DNA of 64,000 nucleotides, taken from positions 36,547,375 to 36,611,374 of the forward strand of contig NC_080181.1 in NCBI RefSeq assembly GCF_950295315.1, written 5' to 3'. Of the stretch, positions 11,901-25,379 are shown piece after piece. The notes beneath the pieces were generated by a model. The model did no database searches and was not told where the DNA came from. It was given only the letters and a program-made list of their open reading frames with translations. Numbering within the stretch: the first letter of the stretch is position 1; each line of letters begins with the position of its first letter. Source of the stretch: Erinaceus europaeus (Eukaryota > Chordata > Mammalia > Eulipotyphla > Erinaceidae). The translations under genes and the position numbers were made by a program.

Positions 11901-13728
11901 ATTGCACCTGTGTGTGAATCTACAGAAAACAAAAACCTATGCGCAATCAAGACAAACCACGTGCACCTGTGACGAATATTCAAAAAAACAAGGCGCAATC
12001 GAGAGAAACCAATTTCACCTGTGTGCGAATCTACAAGCAACACAAACCAGGGCGCAATCAAGACAAACCAATTGCACCTGTGTGTGAATCTACAAAAAAA
12101 AAAAACCAAGGCGCAATCAAGACAAACCACTTGCACCTGTGTGCGAATCTCCAAAATAAAAAAAAAACTAGGCGCAATCAAGACAAACCACTTGCACCTG
12201 TGGGCGAATCTACAACAAAAAAAACAAGGCGTAATCAAGAGAAACCAATTGCACCTGTGTGCTAATATACAAACAACACAAACCAGGGCGCACAAGACAA
12301 ACCAATTTCACCTGTGTGTGAATCTACAAAAAAAAACATAGGAGCAATCAAGAAAAACCACTTGCACCAGTGTGCGAATCTTCAAAAAAAAAATCGGCAC
12401 AATCAAGACAAACCACTTACACCTGTGTGCGAATCTAAAAAAAAAAAACAATCTTAGGTGCCATCAAGACAAACCAATTGTACCTGTGTGCGAATCTAGA
12501 AACAACAAACACCTGGGCGCAATCAAGACAAACCCCTTCCACTTGTGTGTGAATCTTCAAAAAAAAATTCTAGGAGCAATCAAGACAAACCACTTACACC
12601 TGTGTGTGAATCTACAAAAAAAAACATAGGCACAAGCAAGAAAAACCACTTGCACCAGTGTGAGAATCTAAAAAAAAATCCTACGCGCAATCAAGACAAA
12701 CCACTTGCACCTGTGTGTGAATCTACAAAAAAAAAACCTAGGCGCAATCAAGACAAACCACTTGCACCTGTGTGCAAATCGAGAAACAACACACATCTGG
12801 GCGCAATCAAGACAAACCACATGCACCTGTGTGTGAATGTACAAAAAAAAAAAAACATAGGCGCAATCAAGACAAACCACTTGCACCTGTGTGCGAATCA
12901 AGAAACAACACACACCTGTGCGCAATCAAGACAAACCACTTTCACCTGTGTGCGAATATTAAAAAAAAAATCCTAGGCGCAATCAAGACAAACCAATTGC
13001 ACCTGTGTGCGAATATTCAAAAAAAAAAAACCTAGGCACAATCAAGACAAACCAATTGCACCTGTGTGCGAATCTTCAAAAAAAAAACCTAGGCACAATC
13101 AAGACAAACCACTTGCACCTGTGTGTGAATCTACAAAAAAAACCTAGGCGCAATCAAGACAAACCACTTGCACCTGTGTGTGAATCTTCAAAAAAAAAAA
13201 AAACCTGAGCGTAATCAAGACAAACCACTTGCACCTTTGTGTGAATCTACAAAAAAAAAACCAAGGCGCAATCAAGACAAACCACTTGCACCTGTGTGCG
13301 AATCTTCAAAAAAAAAAACATAGGCAAAATCAACACAAACCACTTGTACCTGTGTGCGAATCTACAACAAAAAAACCAAGGCGCAATCAAGAGAAACCAA
13401 TTTCACCTGTGTGCGAATCTAAAAACAACACACACCTGGGCGCAATCAAGACAAAACACTTGCACCTATGTGCGAATCTAAAAAAAAAAAACCTAGGCAC
13501 AATCAAGACAAACCACTTGCACCTGTGTGTGAATCTACAAAAAAAATCCTAGGTGCAATCAAGACAAACCACTTGCACCTGTGTGCGAATCTTCAAAAAA
13601 AAAAAACCTGAGCGTAATCAAGACAAACAATTTGCACCTGTGTGTGAATCTACAAAAAAAAAACCAAGGCGCAATCAAGACAAACCATTTGCACCTGTGT
13701 GTGAATCTACAAAAAAAAAAATCTAGGC
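8908..13728 (+). repeat. Higher-order unit P, copy 2
   Basis: About 4.82 kb, directly followed by copy 3 in the same orientation. Marker monomers line up with copy 1 at +7288 and with copy 3 at +4821. Examples are the GCTAATC monomer at about 8996, the CGATAAACAACAC monomer near 10231 and the F-G-H-I-J cassette at 11686-11941. Confidence 0.9.
11686..11941 (+). repeat. Cassette F-J in P2
   Basis: Complete. It shares CCTCGG in F and AGAAAAC in J with P1 and P3, which marks the P lineage. Confidence 0.88.
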
Positions 13729-16700
13729 GCAATCAAGACAAACCACTTGCACCTGTGTGCGAATCTACAACAAAAAAAGCCAAGGCGTAATCAAGAGAAA
13801 CCAATTGCACCTGTGTGCTAATCTACAAACAACACAAACCAGGGCGCAATCAAGACAAACCAATTGCACCAGTGTGTGAATCTACAAAAAAAATCCTAGG
13901 AGCAATCAAGAAAAACCACTTGCACCTGTGTGCGAATTTTCAAAAAAAAAAACTAGGCACAATCAAGACAAACCACTTACACCTGTGTGCGAATCTAAAA
14001 AAAAACAATCTTAGGTGCCAACAAGACAAACCAATTGTACCTGTGTGCGAATCTAGAAACAACAAACACCTGAGCGTAATCAAGACAAACCCCTTGCACT
14101 TGTGTGCGAATCTTAAAAAAAAAATTCTAGGCGCAGTCAAGACAAACCACTTACACCTGTGTGCGAATCTACAAAAAAAAACATAGGCAAAAGCAAGACA
14201 AACCACTTGTACATGTGTGCGAATCTACAACAAAGAAAACCAAGGCGCAATCAAGAGAAACCAATTTCACCTGTGTGCGAATCTAAAAACAACACACACC
14301 TGGACGCAATAAAGACAAAACACTTGCACCTGTGTGCGAATCTAAAAAAAAAAAAAAAAAAGCTAGGCACAATCAAGACAAACCACTTGCACCTCTGTGC
14401 GAATCGTAAAAAAAAAAAAACCTTAGGGTAATCAAGACAAACCACTTGAACCTGTGTGTGAATCTACAAAAAAAAACCAAGGCGCAATCAAGACAAACCA
14501 CTTGCACCTGTGTGCGAATCTCCAAAATAAAAAAAAAAACTAGGCGCAATCAAGACAAACCAATTGCACCTGTATGTTAATCTACAAAAAAAAACCTAGG
14601 AGCAATCAAGAAAAACCACGTGCACCAGTGTGCGAATCTTCAAAAAAAAAACATAGGCACAATCAAGACAAACCACTTACACCTGTGTGCGAATCTAAAA
14701 AAAAAAACAATCTTAGGTGCCATCAAGACAAACCAATTGTACCTGTGTGCAAATCTAGAAACAACAAACACTTGGGCGCAATCAAGACAAACCCCTTGCA
14801 CTTGTGTGCGAATCTTCAAAAAAAAAAATTCAAGGGGCAATCAAGACAAACCACTGACACGTGTGTGAATCTACAAAAAAAAAAAAAAAACATAGGCACA
14901 AGCAAGACAAACCACTTGCACCAGTGTGAGAATCTAAAAAAAAAAAAAAACCTAGGCGCAATCAAGACAAACCACTTGCACCTCTGTGTGAATCGATAAA
15001 CAACACACACCTGCGCGCAATCAAGACAAACCACATGCACCTGTGTGTGAATCTACAAAAAAAAAAACCTAGGCGCAAAAAAGACAAACCACTTGCACCT
15101 GTGTGCGAATCGAGAAACAGCACACACCTGTTCGCAATCAAGACAAACCACTTTCACCTGTGTGTGAATATTTAAAAAAAAATCCTAGGCGCAATCAAGA
15201 CAAACCAATTGCACCTGTATGCGAATCTTCAAAAAAAAAAACCTAGGCACAATCAAGACAAACCACTTGCACCTGTGTGTGAATCTACAAAAAAAACCTA
15301 GGCGCAATCAAGACAAACCACTTACACCTGTGTGCGAATCTTCAAAAAAAAAAAAAAAACCAGAGCGTAATCAAGACAAACCACTTGCACCTGTGTGTGA
15401 ATCTACAAAAAAAAACCAAGGCGCAATCAAGACAAACCAATTGCACCTGTGTGCGAATCTTCAAAAAAAAAACATAGGCACAATCAAGACAAACCACTTG
15501 CACCTGTGTGCGAATCTACAACAAAAAAAACCAAGGCGCAATCAAGAGAAACCAAGTGCACCTGTGTGCGAATCTAAAAACAACACACATTTGGGCGCAA
15601 TCAAGACATACCACTTGCACCTGTGTGTGAATCTTCAAAAAAAAACAGGCACAATCAAGACAAACCACTTGCACCTGTGTGCGAATCTACAACAAAAATA
15701 CCAAGGCGTAATCAAGAGAAACCAGTTGCACCTGTGTGCTAATCTACAAACAACACAAACCAGGGCACAATCAAGACAAACCAATTGCACCTGTGTGTGA
15801 ATCTACAAAAAAAATCCTATGCGCAATCAAGACAAACCACTTGCACCTGTGTGCGAATCTCCAAAAAAAAAAAAAAAACTAGACGCAATCAAGACAAACC
15901 ACTTGCACCTGTGTGCGATCTTCAAAAAAAAAAAAAACTAGGCGCAATCAAGAAAAACCACTAACACCTGTGTGCGAATCTAAAAAATAAAAACAATCTT
16001 AGTCGCCATCAAGACAAACAAATTGTACCTGTGTGCGAATCTAGAAACAACAAACACCTGGGCGCAATCAAGACAAACCCCTTGCACTTGTGTGCGAATT
16101 TTCAATAAAAAAATTCTAGGGGCAATCAAGACAGACCCCTTACACCTGTGTGTGAATCTACAAAAAAAAAAAAACATAGGCACAAGCAAGACAAACCACT
16201 TGTACCTGTGTGAGAATCTAAAAAAAAAATCCTAGGTGCAATTAAGACAAACCACTTGCACCTGTGTGCGAATCTACAAAAAAAATCTTAGGCTCAATCA
16301 AGACAAACCACTTGCACCTGTGTGCGAATCTACAAAAAAAAAACCTAGGCGCAATCAAGACAAACCACTTGCACCTGTGTGCGAATCTAAAAAATAAAAT
16401 CCTAGGCGCAATCAAGACAAACCACTTGCACCTGTGTGCGAATCTACAAAAAATAAAATCCTCGGCGCAATCAATTCAAACCACTTGCACCTGTGTGCGA
16501 AACTATAAACAACACACACCTTGGGTCAATCATGAGAAACCACTTGCACCTGTGTGGGAATCTGAAAACAACACACACCTGGGCACATTCAAGTGAAACC
16601 ACTTGCAACTGTGTGCAAATCTAAAAACAACACACACCTGGGCGGAATCAAGATCAACCAATTGCACCTGTGTGTGAATCTACAGAAAACAAAAACCTAT

Positions 16701-18520
16701 GCGCAATCAAGACAAACCACGAGCACCTGTGACGAATATTCAAAAAAACAAGGCGCAATCGAGAGAAACCAATTTCACCTGTGTGCGAATCTACAAGCAA
16801 CACAAACCAGGGCGCAATCAAGACAAACCAATTGCACCTGTGTGTGAATCTACAAAAAAAAAAAAACCAAGGCGCAATCAAGACAAACCACTTGCACCTG
16901 TGTGCGAATCTCCAAAATAAAAAAAAAAACTAGGCGCAATCAAGACAAACCACTTGCACCTGTGGGCGAATCTACAACAAAAAAAACAAGGCGTAATCAA
17001 GAGAAACCAATTGCACCTGTGTGCTAATCTACAAACAACACAAACCAGGGCGCACAAGACAAACCAAATTCACCTGTGTGTGAATCTACAAAAAAAAAAC
17101 ATAGGAGCAATCAAGAAAAACCACTTGCACCAGTGTGCGAATCTTCAAAAAAAAAATCGGCACAATCAAGACAAACCACTTACACCTGTGTGCGAATCTA
17201 AAAAAAAAAAAACAATCTTAGGTGCCATCAAGACAAACCAATTGTACCTGTGTGCGAATCTAGAAACAACAAACACCTGGGCGCAATCAAGACAAACCCC
17301 TTCCACTTGTGTGTGAATCTTCAAAAAAAAAATTCTAGGAGCAATAAAGACAAACCACTTACACCTGTGTGTGAATCTACAAAAAAAAAACATAGGCACA
17401 AGCAAGAAAAACCACTTGCACCAGTGTGAGAATCTAAAAAAAAATCCTACGCGCAATCAAGACAAACCACTTGCACCTGTGTGTGAATCTACAAAAAAAA
17501 AACCTAGGCGCAATCAAGACAAACCACTTGCACCTGTGTGCAAATCGAGAAACAACACACATCTGGGCGCAATCAAGACAAACCACATGCACCTGTGTGT
17601 GAATGTACAAAAAAAAAAAAAACATAGGCGCAATCAAGACAAACCACTTGCACCTGTGTGCGAATCAAGAAACAACACACACCTGTGCGCAATCAAGACA
17701 AACCACTTTCACCTGTGTGCGAATATTAAAAAAAAAATCCTAGGCGCAATCAAGACAAACCAATTGCACCTGTGTGCGAATATTCAAAAAAAAAAAACCT
17801 AGGCACAATCAAGACAAACCAATTGCACCTGTGTGCGAATCTTCAAAAAAAAACCTAGGCACAATCAAGACAAACCACTTGCACCTGGTGTGAATCTACA
17901 AAAAAAACCTAGGCGCAATCAAGACAAACCACTTGCACCTGTGTGTGAATCTTCAAAAAAAAAAAAAAACCTGAGCGTAATCAAGACAAACCACTTGCAC
18001 CTTTGTGTGAATCTACAAAAAAAAACCAAGGCGCAATCAAGACAAACCACTTGCACCTGTGTGCGAATCTTCAAAAAAAAAAACATAGGCAAAATCAACA
18101 CAAACCACTTGTACCTGTGTGCGAATCTACAACAAAAAAACCAAGGCGCAATCAAGAGAAACCAATTTCACCTGTGTGCGAATCTAAAAACAACACACAC
18201 CTGGGCGCAATCAAGACAAAACACTTGCACCTATGTGCGAATCTAAAAAAAAAAAAACCTAGGCACAATCAAGACAAACCACTTGCACCTGTGTGTGAAT
18301 CTACAAAAAAAATCCTAGGTGCAATCAAGACAAACCACTTGCACCTGTGTGCGAATCTTCAAAAAAAAAAAACCTGAGCGTAATCAAGACAAACAATTTG
18401 CACCTGTGTGTGAATCTACAAAAAAAAAAACCAAGGCGCAATCAAGACAAACCATTTGCACCTGTGTGTGAATCTACAAAAAAAAAATCTAGGCGCAATC
18501 AAGACAAACCACTTGCACCT
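13729..18520 (+). repeat. Higher-order unit P, copy 3
   Basis: It repeats copy 2 at an offset of 4821, falling to about 4757-4765. One whole monomer is missing near 14937, where an A-run of the preceding monomer joins the CCTAGG of the next but one. One core at about 17885 has lost two bases (CACCTGGTGTGAATC). Its right end changes into unit A between about 18280 and 18530. Confidence 0.88.
16446..16701 (+). repeat. Cassette F-J in P3
   Basis: Complete. The monomer after J has CACGAGCACC for CACGTGCACC. Confidence 0.88.
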
Positions 18521-19056
18521 GTGTGCGAATCTTCCAAAAAAAAAAAACATAGGCATAATCTAGACAAACCACTTGTACCTGTGTGCGAATCTACAACAAA
18601 AAAAACCAAGGCGCAATCAAGAGAAACCAATTTCACCTGTGTGCGAATCTACAAACAACACACACCTGGGCGCAATCAAGACAAACCACTTGCACCTGTG
18701 TGCGAATCTAAAAAAAAAAAAAGAAAAACCTAGGCGTAATCAAGACAAACCACTTGCACCGGTGTGCGAATCTAAAAAAAAAAATGCTAGGCTCAATAAA
18801 GACAAACCATTTGCACCTGTGTGTGAATCTACAAAAAAAACCTAGGCGCAATCATGACAAACCACTTGCACCTGTGTGCGAATCTTCAAAAAAGAAAACC
18901 TAGGCACAATCAAGACAAACCACTTGCACCTGTGTGTGAATCTACAAAAAAAAAAAACCAAGGCGCAATCAAGACAAACCAATTGCAGCTGTGTGAATCT
19001 ACAAAAAAAATACCTAGGAGCAATCAAGACAAACCACTTGCACCTGTTTGCGAAAC

Positions 19057-19312
19057 TACAAAAAATAAAATGCTAGGCGCAATCAATTCAAACCACTTGC
19101 ACCTGTGTGCGAAACTATAAACAACACACACTTGGGGTCAATCACGATAAACCACTTGCACCCGTGTGGGAATCTATAAACAACACACAACTGGGCACAT
19201 TCAAGTGAAACCACTTGCAACTGCGTGCAAATCTAAAAACAACACACACCTGGGCGGAATCAAGATCAACCAATTGCACCTGTGTGTGAATCTACAAAAA
19301 ACAAAAACCTAT
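19057..19312 (+). repeat. Cassette F-J at start of copy A
   Basis: Complete. F reads ATGCTAGG, G is CTTGGGGTCAATCACGA and the H linker has CTATAAACAACACACAAC. Confidence 0.87.
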
Positions 19313-19593
19313 GCGCAATCAAGACTAACCACGTGCACCTAGAGCGAATATTCAAAAAAAAATAGGCGAAATCAAGAGAAACCACTTGCACCTGTGTGCG
19401 AATCTAAAAAAAAAAAATCCTAGGCGCCATCAAGACAAACCACTTGCACCTGTGTGCGAATCTACAAAAAAAAAATCCTAGGCACAATCAAGAGAAACCA
19501 CTTGCACCTGTGTATGACTCTACAAAAAAAAACCTAGGCGCAATCAAGACAAACCACTTGCACCTGTGTGCGAATCTTCAAAAAAAAAAAAAA

Positions 19594-20940
19594 AACATAG
19601 GCACAATCAAGAGAAACCACTTGAACCTGTGTGCGAATCTACAACAAAAAAAACCAAGGCGTAATCAAGAGAAACCAATTTCACCTGTGTGCGAATCTTC
19701 AAAAAAAAAAAAAAAACATAGGCACAATCAAGAAAAACCACTTGAACCTGTGTGCGAATCTACAACAAAAAAAACCAAGGCGTAATCAAGAGAAACCAAT
19801 TTCTCCTGTGTGCGAATCTACAAACAACACACACCTGGGCACAATCAAAACAAACCACTTGCACCTGTGTGCGAATCTAAAAAAAAAAAAAAAACCAAGG
19901 CGCAATCAAGACAAAACACTTGCACCTGTGTGCAAATCTAAAAAAAAAAAAAAAACCTAGGCACAATCAAGACAAACCACTTGCACCTGTGTGCGAATCT
20001 ACAACAAAAAAAACCAAGTCGTAATCAAGAGGAACCAATTGCACCTGTGTGCGAATCTACAAACAACACACACCTGAGCGCAAGCAAGACAAACCACTTG
20101 CACCTGTGTGCGAATCTTCAAAAAAAAAAAAACATAGGCACAATCAAGAAAAACCACTTGAACCTGTGTGCGAATCAACAACAAAAAAAACCAAGGCGTA
20201 ATCAAGAGAAACCAATTTCACCTGTGTGCGAATCTTCAAAAAAAAAAAAAACATAGGCACAATCAAGAAAAACCACTTGAACCTGTGTGCGAATCTACAA
20301 CAAAAAAAACCAAGGCGTAATCAAAAGGAACCAATTGCACCTGTGTGCGAATCTGCAAACAACACACACCTGAGCGCAATCAAGACAAACCACTTGCACC
20401 TGTGTGCGAATCTTCAAAAAAAAAAAAACATAGGCACAATCAAGAAAAACCACTTGAACCTGTGTGCGAATCTACAACAAAAAAAACCAAGGCGTAATCA
20501 AGAGAAACCAATTTCACCTGTGTGCGAATCTTCAAAAAAAAAAAAAAAAAAAAAACAAGGCGCAATCAAGACAAACCACTTGCACCTTTGTGCGAATCTA
20601 CAACAAAAAAAACCAAGTCGTAATCAAGAGGAACCAATTGCACCTGTGTGCGAATCTACAAACAACACACACCTGAGCGCAATCAAGACAAACCACTTGC
20701 ACCTGTGTGCGAATCTTCAAAAAAAAAAAAAAAACATAGGCACAATCAAGAAAAACCACTTGAACCTGTGTGCGAATCTACAACAAAAAAAACCAAGGCG
20801 TAATCAAGAGAAACCAATTTCACCTGTGTGCGAATCTTCAAAAAAAAAAAAAAAAAAAAAGGCACAATCAAGAAAAACCACTTGAACCTGTGTGCGAATC
20901 TACAACAAAAAAAACCAAGGCGTAATCAAGAGAAACCAAT
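19594..20940 (+). repeat. Dimer (D-B) amplification zone 1
   Basis: A two-monomer unit of about 119-122 bp recurs: CATAGGCACAATCAAGAAAA linked to CACTTGAACC, then a B linker, then CAAGGCGTAATC with AATTTCACC and a D linker. CATAGG occurs at 20133 and 20252, a period of 119. Some rounds carry two further monomers (CAAGTCGTAATC, then a C linker and CTGAGCGCAATC). A-runs reach 22 (20534-20555) and 21 (20840-20860). Confidence 0.85.
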
Positions 20941-21250
20941 TTCTCCTGTGTGCGAATCTACAAACAACACACACCTGGGCACAATCAAAACAAACCACTT
21001 GCACCTGTGTGCGAATCTAAAAAAAAAAAAAAACCAAGGCGCAATCAAGACAAAACACTTGCACCTGTGTGCAAATCTAAAAAAAAAAAACACCAAGGCG
21101 CAATCAAGACAAAATACTTTCACCTGTGTGCGAATATACAAAAAAAAAATCCTAGGCGCAATCAAGACAAATCACTTGCACCTGTTTTTGAATCTAGAAA
21201 AAAAATCAGGGCGCAATCAAGACATACCACTTGAACCTGTGTGCGAATCT

Positions 21251-21505
21251 ACAAAAAATAAAATCCTAGGCGCAATCAATTCAAACCACTTGCACCTGTG
21301 TGCGAAACTATAAACAACACACACCTAGGGGAAATCATGACAAACGACTTGCACCAGTGTGGAAATCTGAAAACAACACACACCTGGGCACATTCAAGTG
21401 AAACCACTTGCAACTGTGTGCAATTCTAAAAACAACACACACATGGGCGGAATCAAGATCAACCAATTGCACCTGAGTGTGAATCTACAAAAAACAAAAA
21501 TCTAG
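21251..21505 (+). repeat. Cassette F-J, Q copy 1, first
   Basis: Complete. G is followed by AGGGGAAATCATGAC, H by GTGTGCAATTC, and the J core has CACCTGAGTG. Confidence 0.88.
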
Positions 21506-22125
21506 GCGCAATCAAGACAAACCTCAGGCACCTGTGTGCGAATCTCCAAAAAAAAAAAAAACTAGCTGCAATCAAGACAAACCACTTGCACCTGTGTGCG
21601 AATCTAAAAAAAAAAAAAACTAGGTGCAATCAAGACAAACCACGTACACCTGTGTGCGAATCTAAAAAAAAAAACAATTAGGCGACAACAAGACAAACCA
21701 ATTGTACCTGTGTGCGAATCTAGAAACAACAAACACCTGGGCGCAATCAAGACAAACCCCATGCACTTGTGTGCGAATCTTAAAAAAAAAAAATCTAGGG
21801 GCAATGAAGAAAAACCAAGTACACCTGTGTGTGAATCTACAAAAAAAAAAACATAGGCACAAGCAAGACAAAACACTTGCACCTGTGTGAGAATCTAAAA
21901 AAAAATCCTAGGCGCAATCAAGACAAACCACTTGCACCTTTGTGTGAATCTACAAAAAAAATCTTAGGCTCAATCAAGACAAACCACTTGCACCTGTGTG
22001 GGAATCTACAAAAAAAAAAAAAAAACCTAGGCGCAATCAAGACAAACCACTTGCATCTGTGTCAGAATCTAAAAAAAAAATCCTAGGCGCAATCAAGACA
22101 AACCACTTGCACCTGTGTGCGAATC

Positions 22126-22382
22126 TACAAAAAATAAAATCCTAGGCTCAATCAATTCAAACCACTTGCACCTGTCTGCGAAACTATAAACAACACACAC
22201 CTGGGGTCAATCATGAAAAACCCCTTGCACCTGTGTGGGAATCAGAAAACAACACACACCTGGGCACATTCAAGTGAAACCACTTGCAACTGTGTGCAAT
22301 TCTAAAAACAACACACACATGGGCGGAATCAAGATCAACCAATTGCACCTGTGTGTGAATTACAAAAAACAAAAAACCTATG
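22126..22382 (+). repeat. Cassette F-J, Q copy 1, second
   Basis: Complete. F is followed by GGCTCAATCAATTC, G by TGAAAAACCCC, H is AATCAGAAAAC and J has lost CT (GAATTACAAAAAAC). Confidence 0.88.
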
Positions 22383-23109
22383 CGCAATCAAGACAAACCA
22401 CGTGCACCTGTGAGCAAATATTCAAAAAAAATAGGCGCAATCAAGAGAAACCACTTGCACCTGTGTGCGAATCTAAAAAAAAACAATCCTAGGCCCCATC
22501 AAGACACACCAATTGCACCTGTTGTCGAATCGAGAAACAACACACACATGGGCGCAATCAAGACAAACCACATGCAACTGTGTGCGAATCTTCAAAAAAA
22601 AAAACCTAGGCACAATCAAGACAAACCAGTTGTACCTGTGTGTGAATCTACAAAAAAAAACCTAGGCGCAATCAAGACAAACCACTTGCACCTGTGTGCG
22701 AATCTTCAAAAATAAAAACATAGGCACAATCAAGAAAAACCACTTGCAACTGTGTGCGAATCTACAACAACAAAAACCAAGGCGTAATCAAGAGAATCCA
22801 ATTTCATCTGTGTGCGAATCTACTTACAACACACACCTGGGCACAATCAAGACAAACCACTTGCACTTGTGAGCGAATCTAAAAAAAAAAAAATCCTAGG
22901 CGCAATCAAGACAAACCACTTGCACCTGTGTGCAAATCTAAAAAAAAAAAAAACCTAGGCACAATCAAGACAAACCACTTGCACCTGTGTGCGAATCTAC
23001 AACAAAAAAACCAAGTCGTAATCAAGAGGAACCAATTGCACCTGTGTGCGAATCTACAAACAACACACACCTGAGCGCAATCAAGACAAACCACTTGCAC
23101 CTGTGTGCG

Positions 23110-23945
23110 AATCTTCAAAAAAAAAAAAAAACATAGGCACAATCAAGAAAAACCACTTGAACCTGTGTGCGAATCTACAACAAAAAAAACCAAGGCGTAA
23201 TCAAGAGAAACCAATTTCACCTGTGTGCGAATCTTCAAAAAAAAAAAAAAAACATAGGCACAATCAGGAAAAACCACTTGAACCTGTGTGCGAATCTACA
23301 ACAAAAAAAACCAAGGCGTAATCAAGAGGAACCAATTGCACCTGTGTGCGAATCTACAAACAACACACACCAGAGCGCAATCAAGACAAACCACTTGCAC
23401 CTGTGTGCGAATCTTAAAAAAAAAAAAAAAACATAGGCACAATCAAGAAAAACCACTTGAACCTGTGTGCGAATCTACAACAAAAAAAACCAAGGCGTAA
23501 TCAAGAGAAACCAATTTCACCTGTGTGCGAATCTTCAAAAAAAAAAAAAAAAAAAAAACCAAGGCGCAATCAAGACAAACCACTTGCACCTTTGTGCGAA
23601 TCTACAACAAAAAAAACCAAGTCGTAATCAAGAGAAACCAATTGCACCTGTGTGCGAATCTACAAACAACACACACCTGAGCGCAATCAAGACAAACCAC
23701 TTGCACCTGTGTGCGAATCTTCAAAAAAAAAAAAAAAACATAGGCACAATCAAGAAAAACCACTTGAACCTGTGTGCGAATCTACAACAAAAAAAACCAA
23801 GGCGTAATCAAGAGAAACCAATTTCACCTGTGTGCGAATCTTCAAAAAAAAAAAAAAAACATAGGCACAATCAAGAAAAACCACTTGAACCTGTGTGCGA
23901 ATCTACAACAAAAAAAACCAAGGCGTAATCAAGAGAAACCAATTT
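23110..23945 (+). repeat. Dimer (D-B) amplification zone 2
   Basis: Same dimer as zone 1. CATAGG occurs at 23132 and 23253, a period of 121. An A-run of 22 occupies 23537-23558. It directly precedes Q copy 2. Confidence 0.85.
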
Positions 23946-24250
23946 CTCCTGTGTGCGAATCTACAAACAACACACACCTGGGCACAATCAAAACAAACCA
24001 CTTGCACCTGTGTGCGAATCTAAAAAAAAAAAAAAAACCAAGGCGCAATCAAGACAAAACACTTGCACCTGTGTGCAAATCTAAAAAAAAAAAACACCAA
24101 GGCGCAATCAAGACAAAATACTTTCACCTGTGTGCGAATATACAAAAAAAAATCCTAGGCGCAATCAAGACAAATCACTTGCACCTGTTTTTGAATCTAG
24201 AAAAAAAATCAGGGCGCAATCAAGACATACCACTTGAACCTGTGTGCGAA

Positions 24251-24508
24251 TCTACAAAAAATAAAATCCTAGGCGCAATCAATTCAAACCACTTGCACCT
24301 GTGTGCGAAACTATAAACAACACACACCTAGGGGAAATCATGACAAACGACTTGCACCAGTGTGGAAATCTGAAAACAACACACACCTGGGCACATTCAA
24401 GTGAAACCACTTGCAACTGTGTGCAATTCTAAAAACAACACACACATGGGCGGAATCAAGATCAACCAATTGCACCTGAGTGTGAATCTACAAAAAACAA
24501 AAATCTAG
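24251..24508 (+). repeat. Cassette F-J, Q copy 2, first
   Basis: Same diagnostic changes as at 21251 (GGGGAAATC, GCAATTC, CTGAGTG). Confidence 0.88.
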
Positions 24509-25120
24509 GCGCAATCAAGACAAACCTCAGGCACCTGTGTGCGAATCTCCAAAAAAAAAAAAAAACTAGCTGCAATCAAGACAAACCACTTGCACCTGTG
24601 TGCGAATCTAAAAAAAAAACTAGGTGCAATCAAGACAAACCACGTACACCTGTGTGCGAATCTAAAAAAAAAAAACAATTAGGCGACAACAAGACAAACC
24701 AATTGTACCTGTGTGTGAATCTAGAAACAACAAACACCTGGGCGCAATCAAGACAAACCCCATGCACTTGTGTGCGAATCTTAAAAAAAAAAAATTCTAG
24801 GGGCAATCAAGAAAAACCAAGTACACATGTGTGTGAATCTACAAAAAAAAACATAGGCACAAGCAAGACAAAACACTTGCACCTGTGTGAGAATCTAAAA
24901 AAAAATCCTAGGCGCAATCAAGACAAACCACTTGCACCTTTGTGTGAATCTACAAAAAAAATCTTAGGCTCAATCAAGACAAACCACTTGCACCTGTGTG
25001 GGAATCTACAAAAAAAAAAAAACCTAGGCGCAATCAAGACAAACCACTTGCACCTGTGTCAGAATCTAAAAAAAAAATCCTAGGCGCAATCAAGACAAAC
25101 CACTTGCACCTGTGTGCGAA

Positions 25121-25379
25121 TCTACAAAAAATAAAATCCTAGGCTCAATCAATTCAAACCACTTGCACCTGTCTGCGAAACTATAAACAACACACACCTG
25201 GGGTCAATCATGAAAAACCCCTTGCACCTGTGTGGGAATCAGAAAACAACACACACCTGGGCACATTCAAGTGAAACCACTTGCAACTGTGTGCAATTCT
25301 AAAAACAACACACACATGGGCGGAATCAAGATCAACCAATTGCACCTGTGTGTGAATTACAAAAAACAAAAAACCTATG
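25121..25379 (+). repeat. Cassette F-J, Q copy 2, second
   Basis: Same diagnostic changes as at 22126 (GGCTCAATC, AATCAGAAAAC, GAATTACAAAAAAC). Confidence 0.88.

Larger units (their letters stand above)
7284..13317. repeat. 7.28-kb duplication, right copy
   Basis: It carries the M1 equivalent (7284-8424), the divergent junction and most of unit P2, in the same order as 1-6217. Differences are mostly A-run lengths, scattered substitutions (for example GCGAATAGG near 7397 where the left copy has GCGCCTAGG) and the missing three-monomer block near 10.89 kb. Confidence 0.9.
20930..22700 (+). repeat. Unit Q, copy 1 (in A)
   Basis: It opens with the marker AACCAATTTCTCCTGTGTG (a T for A change in the core), then CAATCAAAACAAACC. 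It then runs through the GTTTTTGAATCTAG monomer, two cassettes and the GTTGTCGAATCGAG monomer. Confidence 0.85.

Noticed and set aside
17880..17900. Special element at the CACCTGGTGTGAATC core
   Set aside because: It is explained by loss of two bases in one monomer. The counterpart in P2 (about 13120) is a normal GTGTGTGAATC core.
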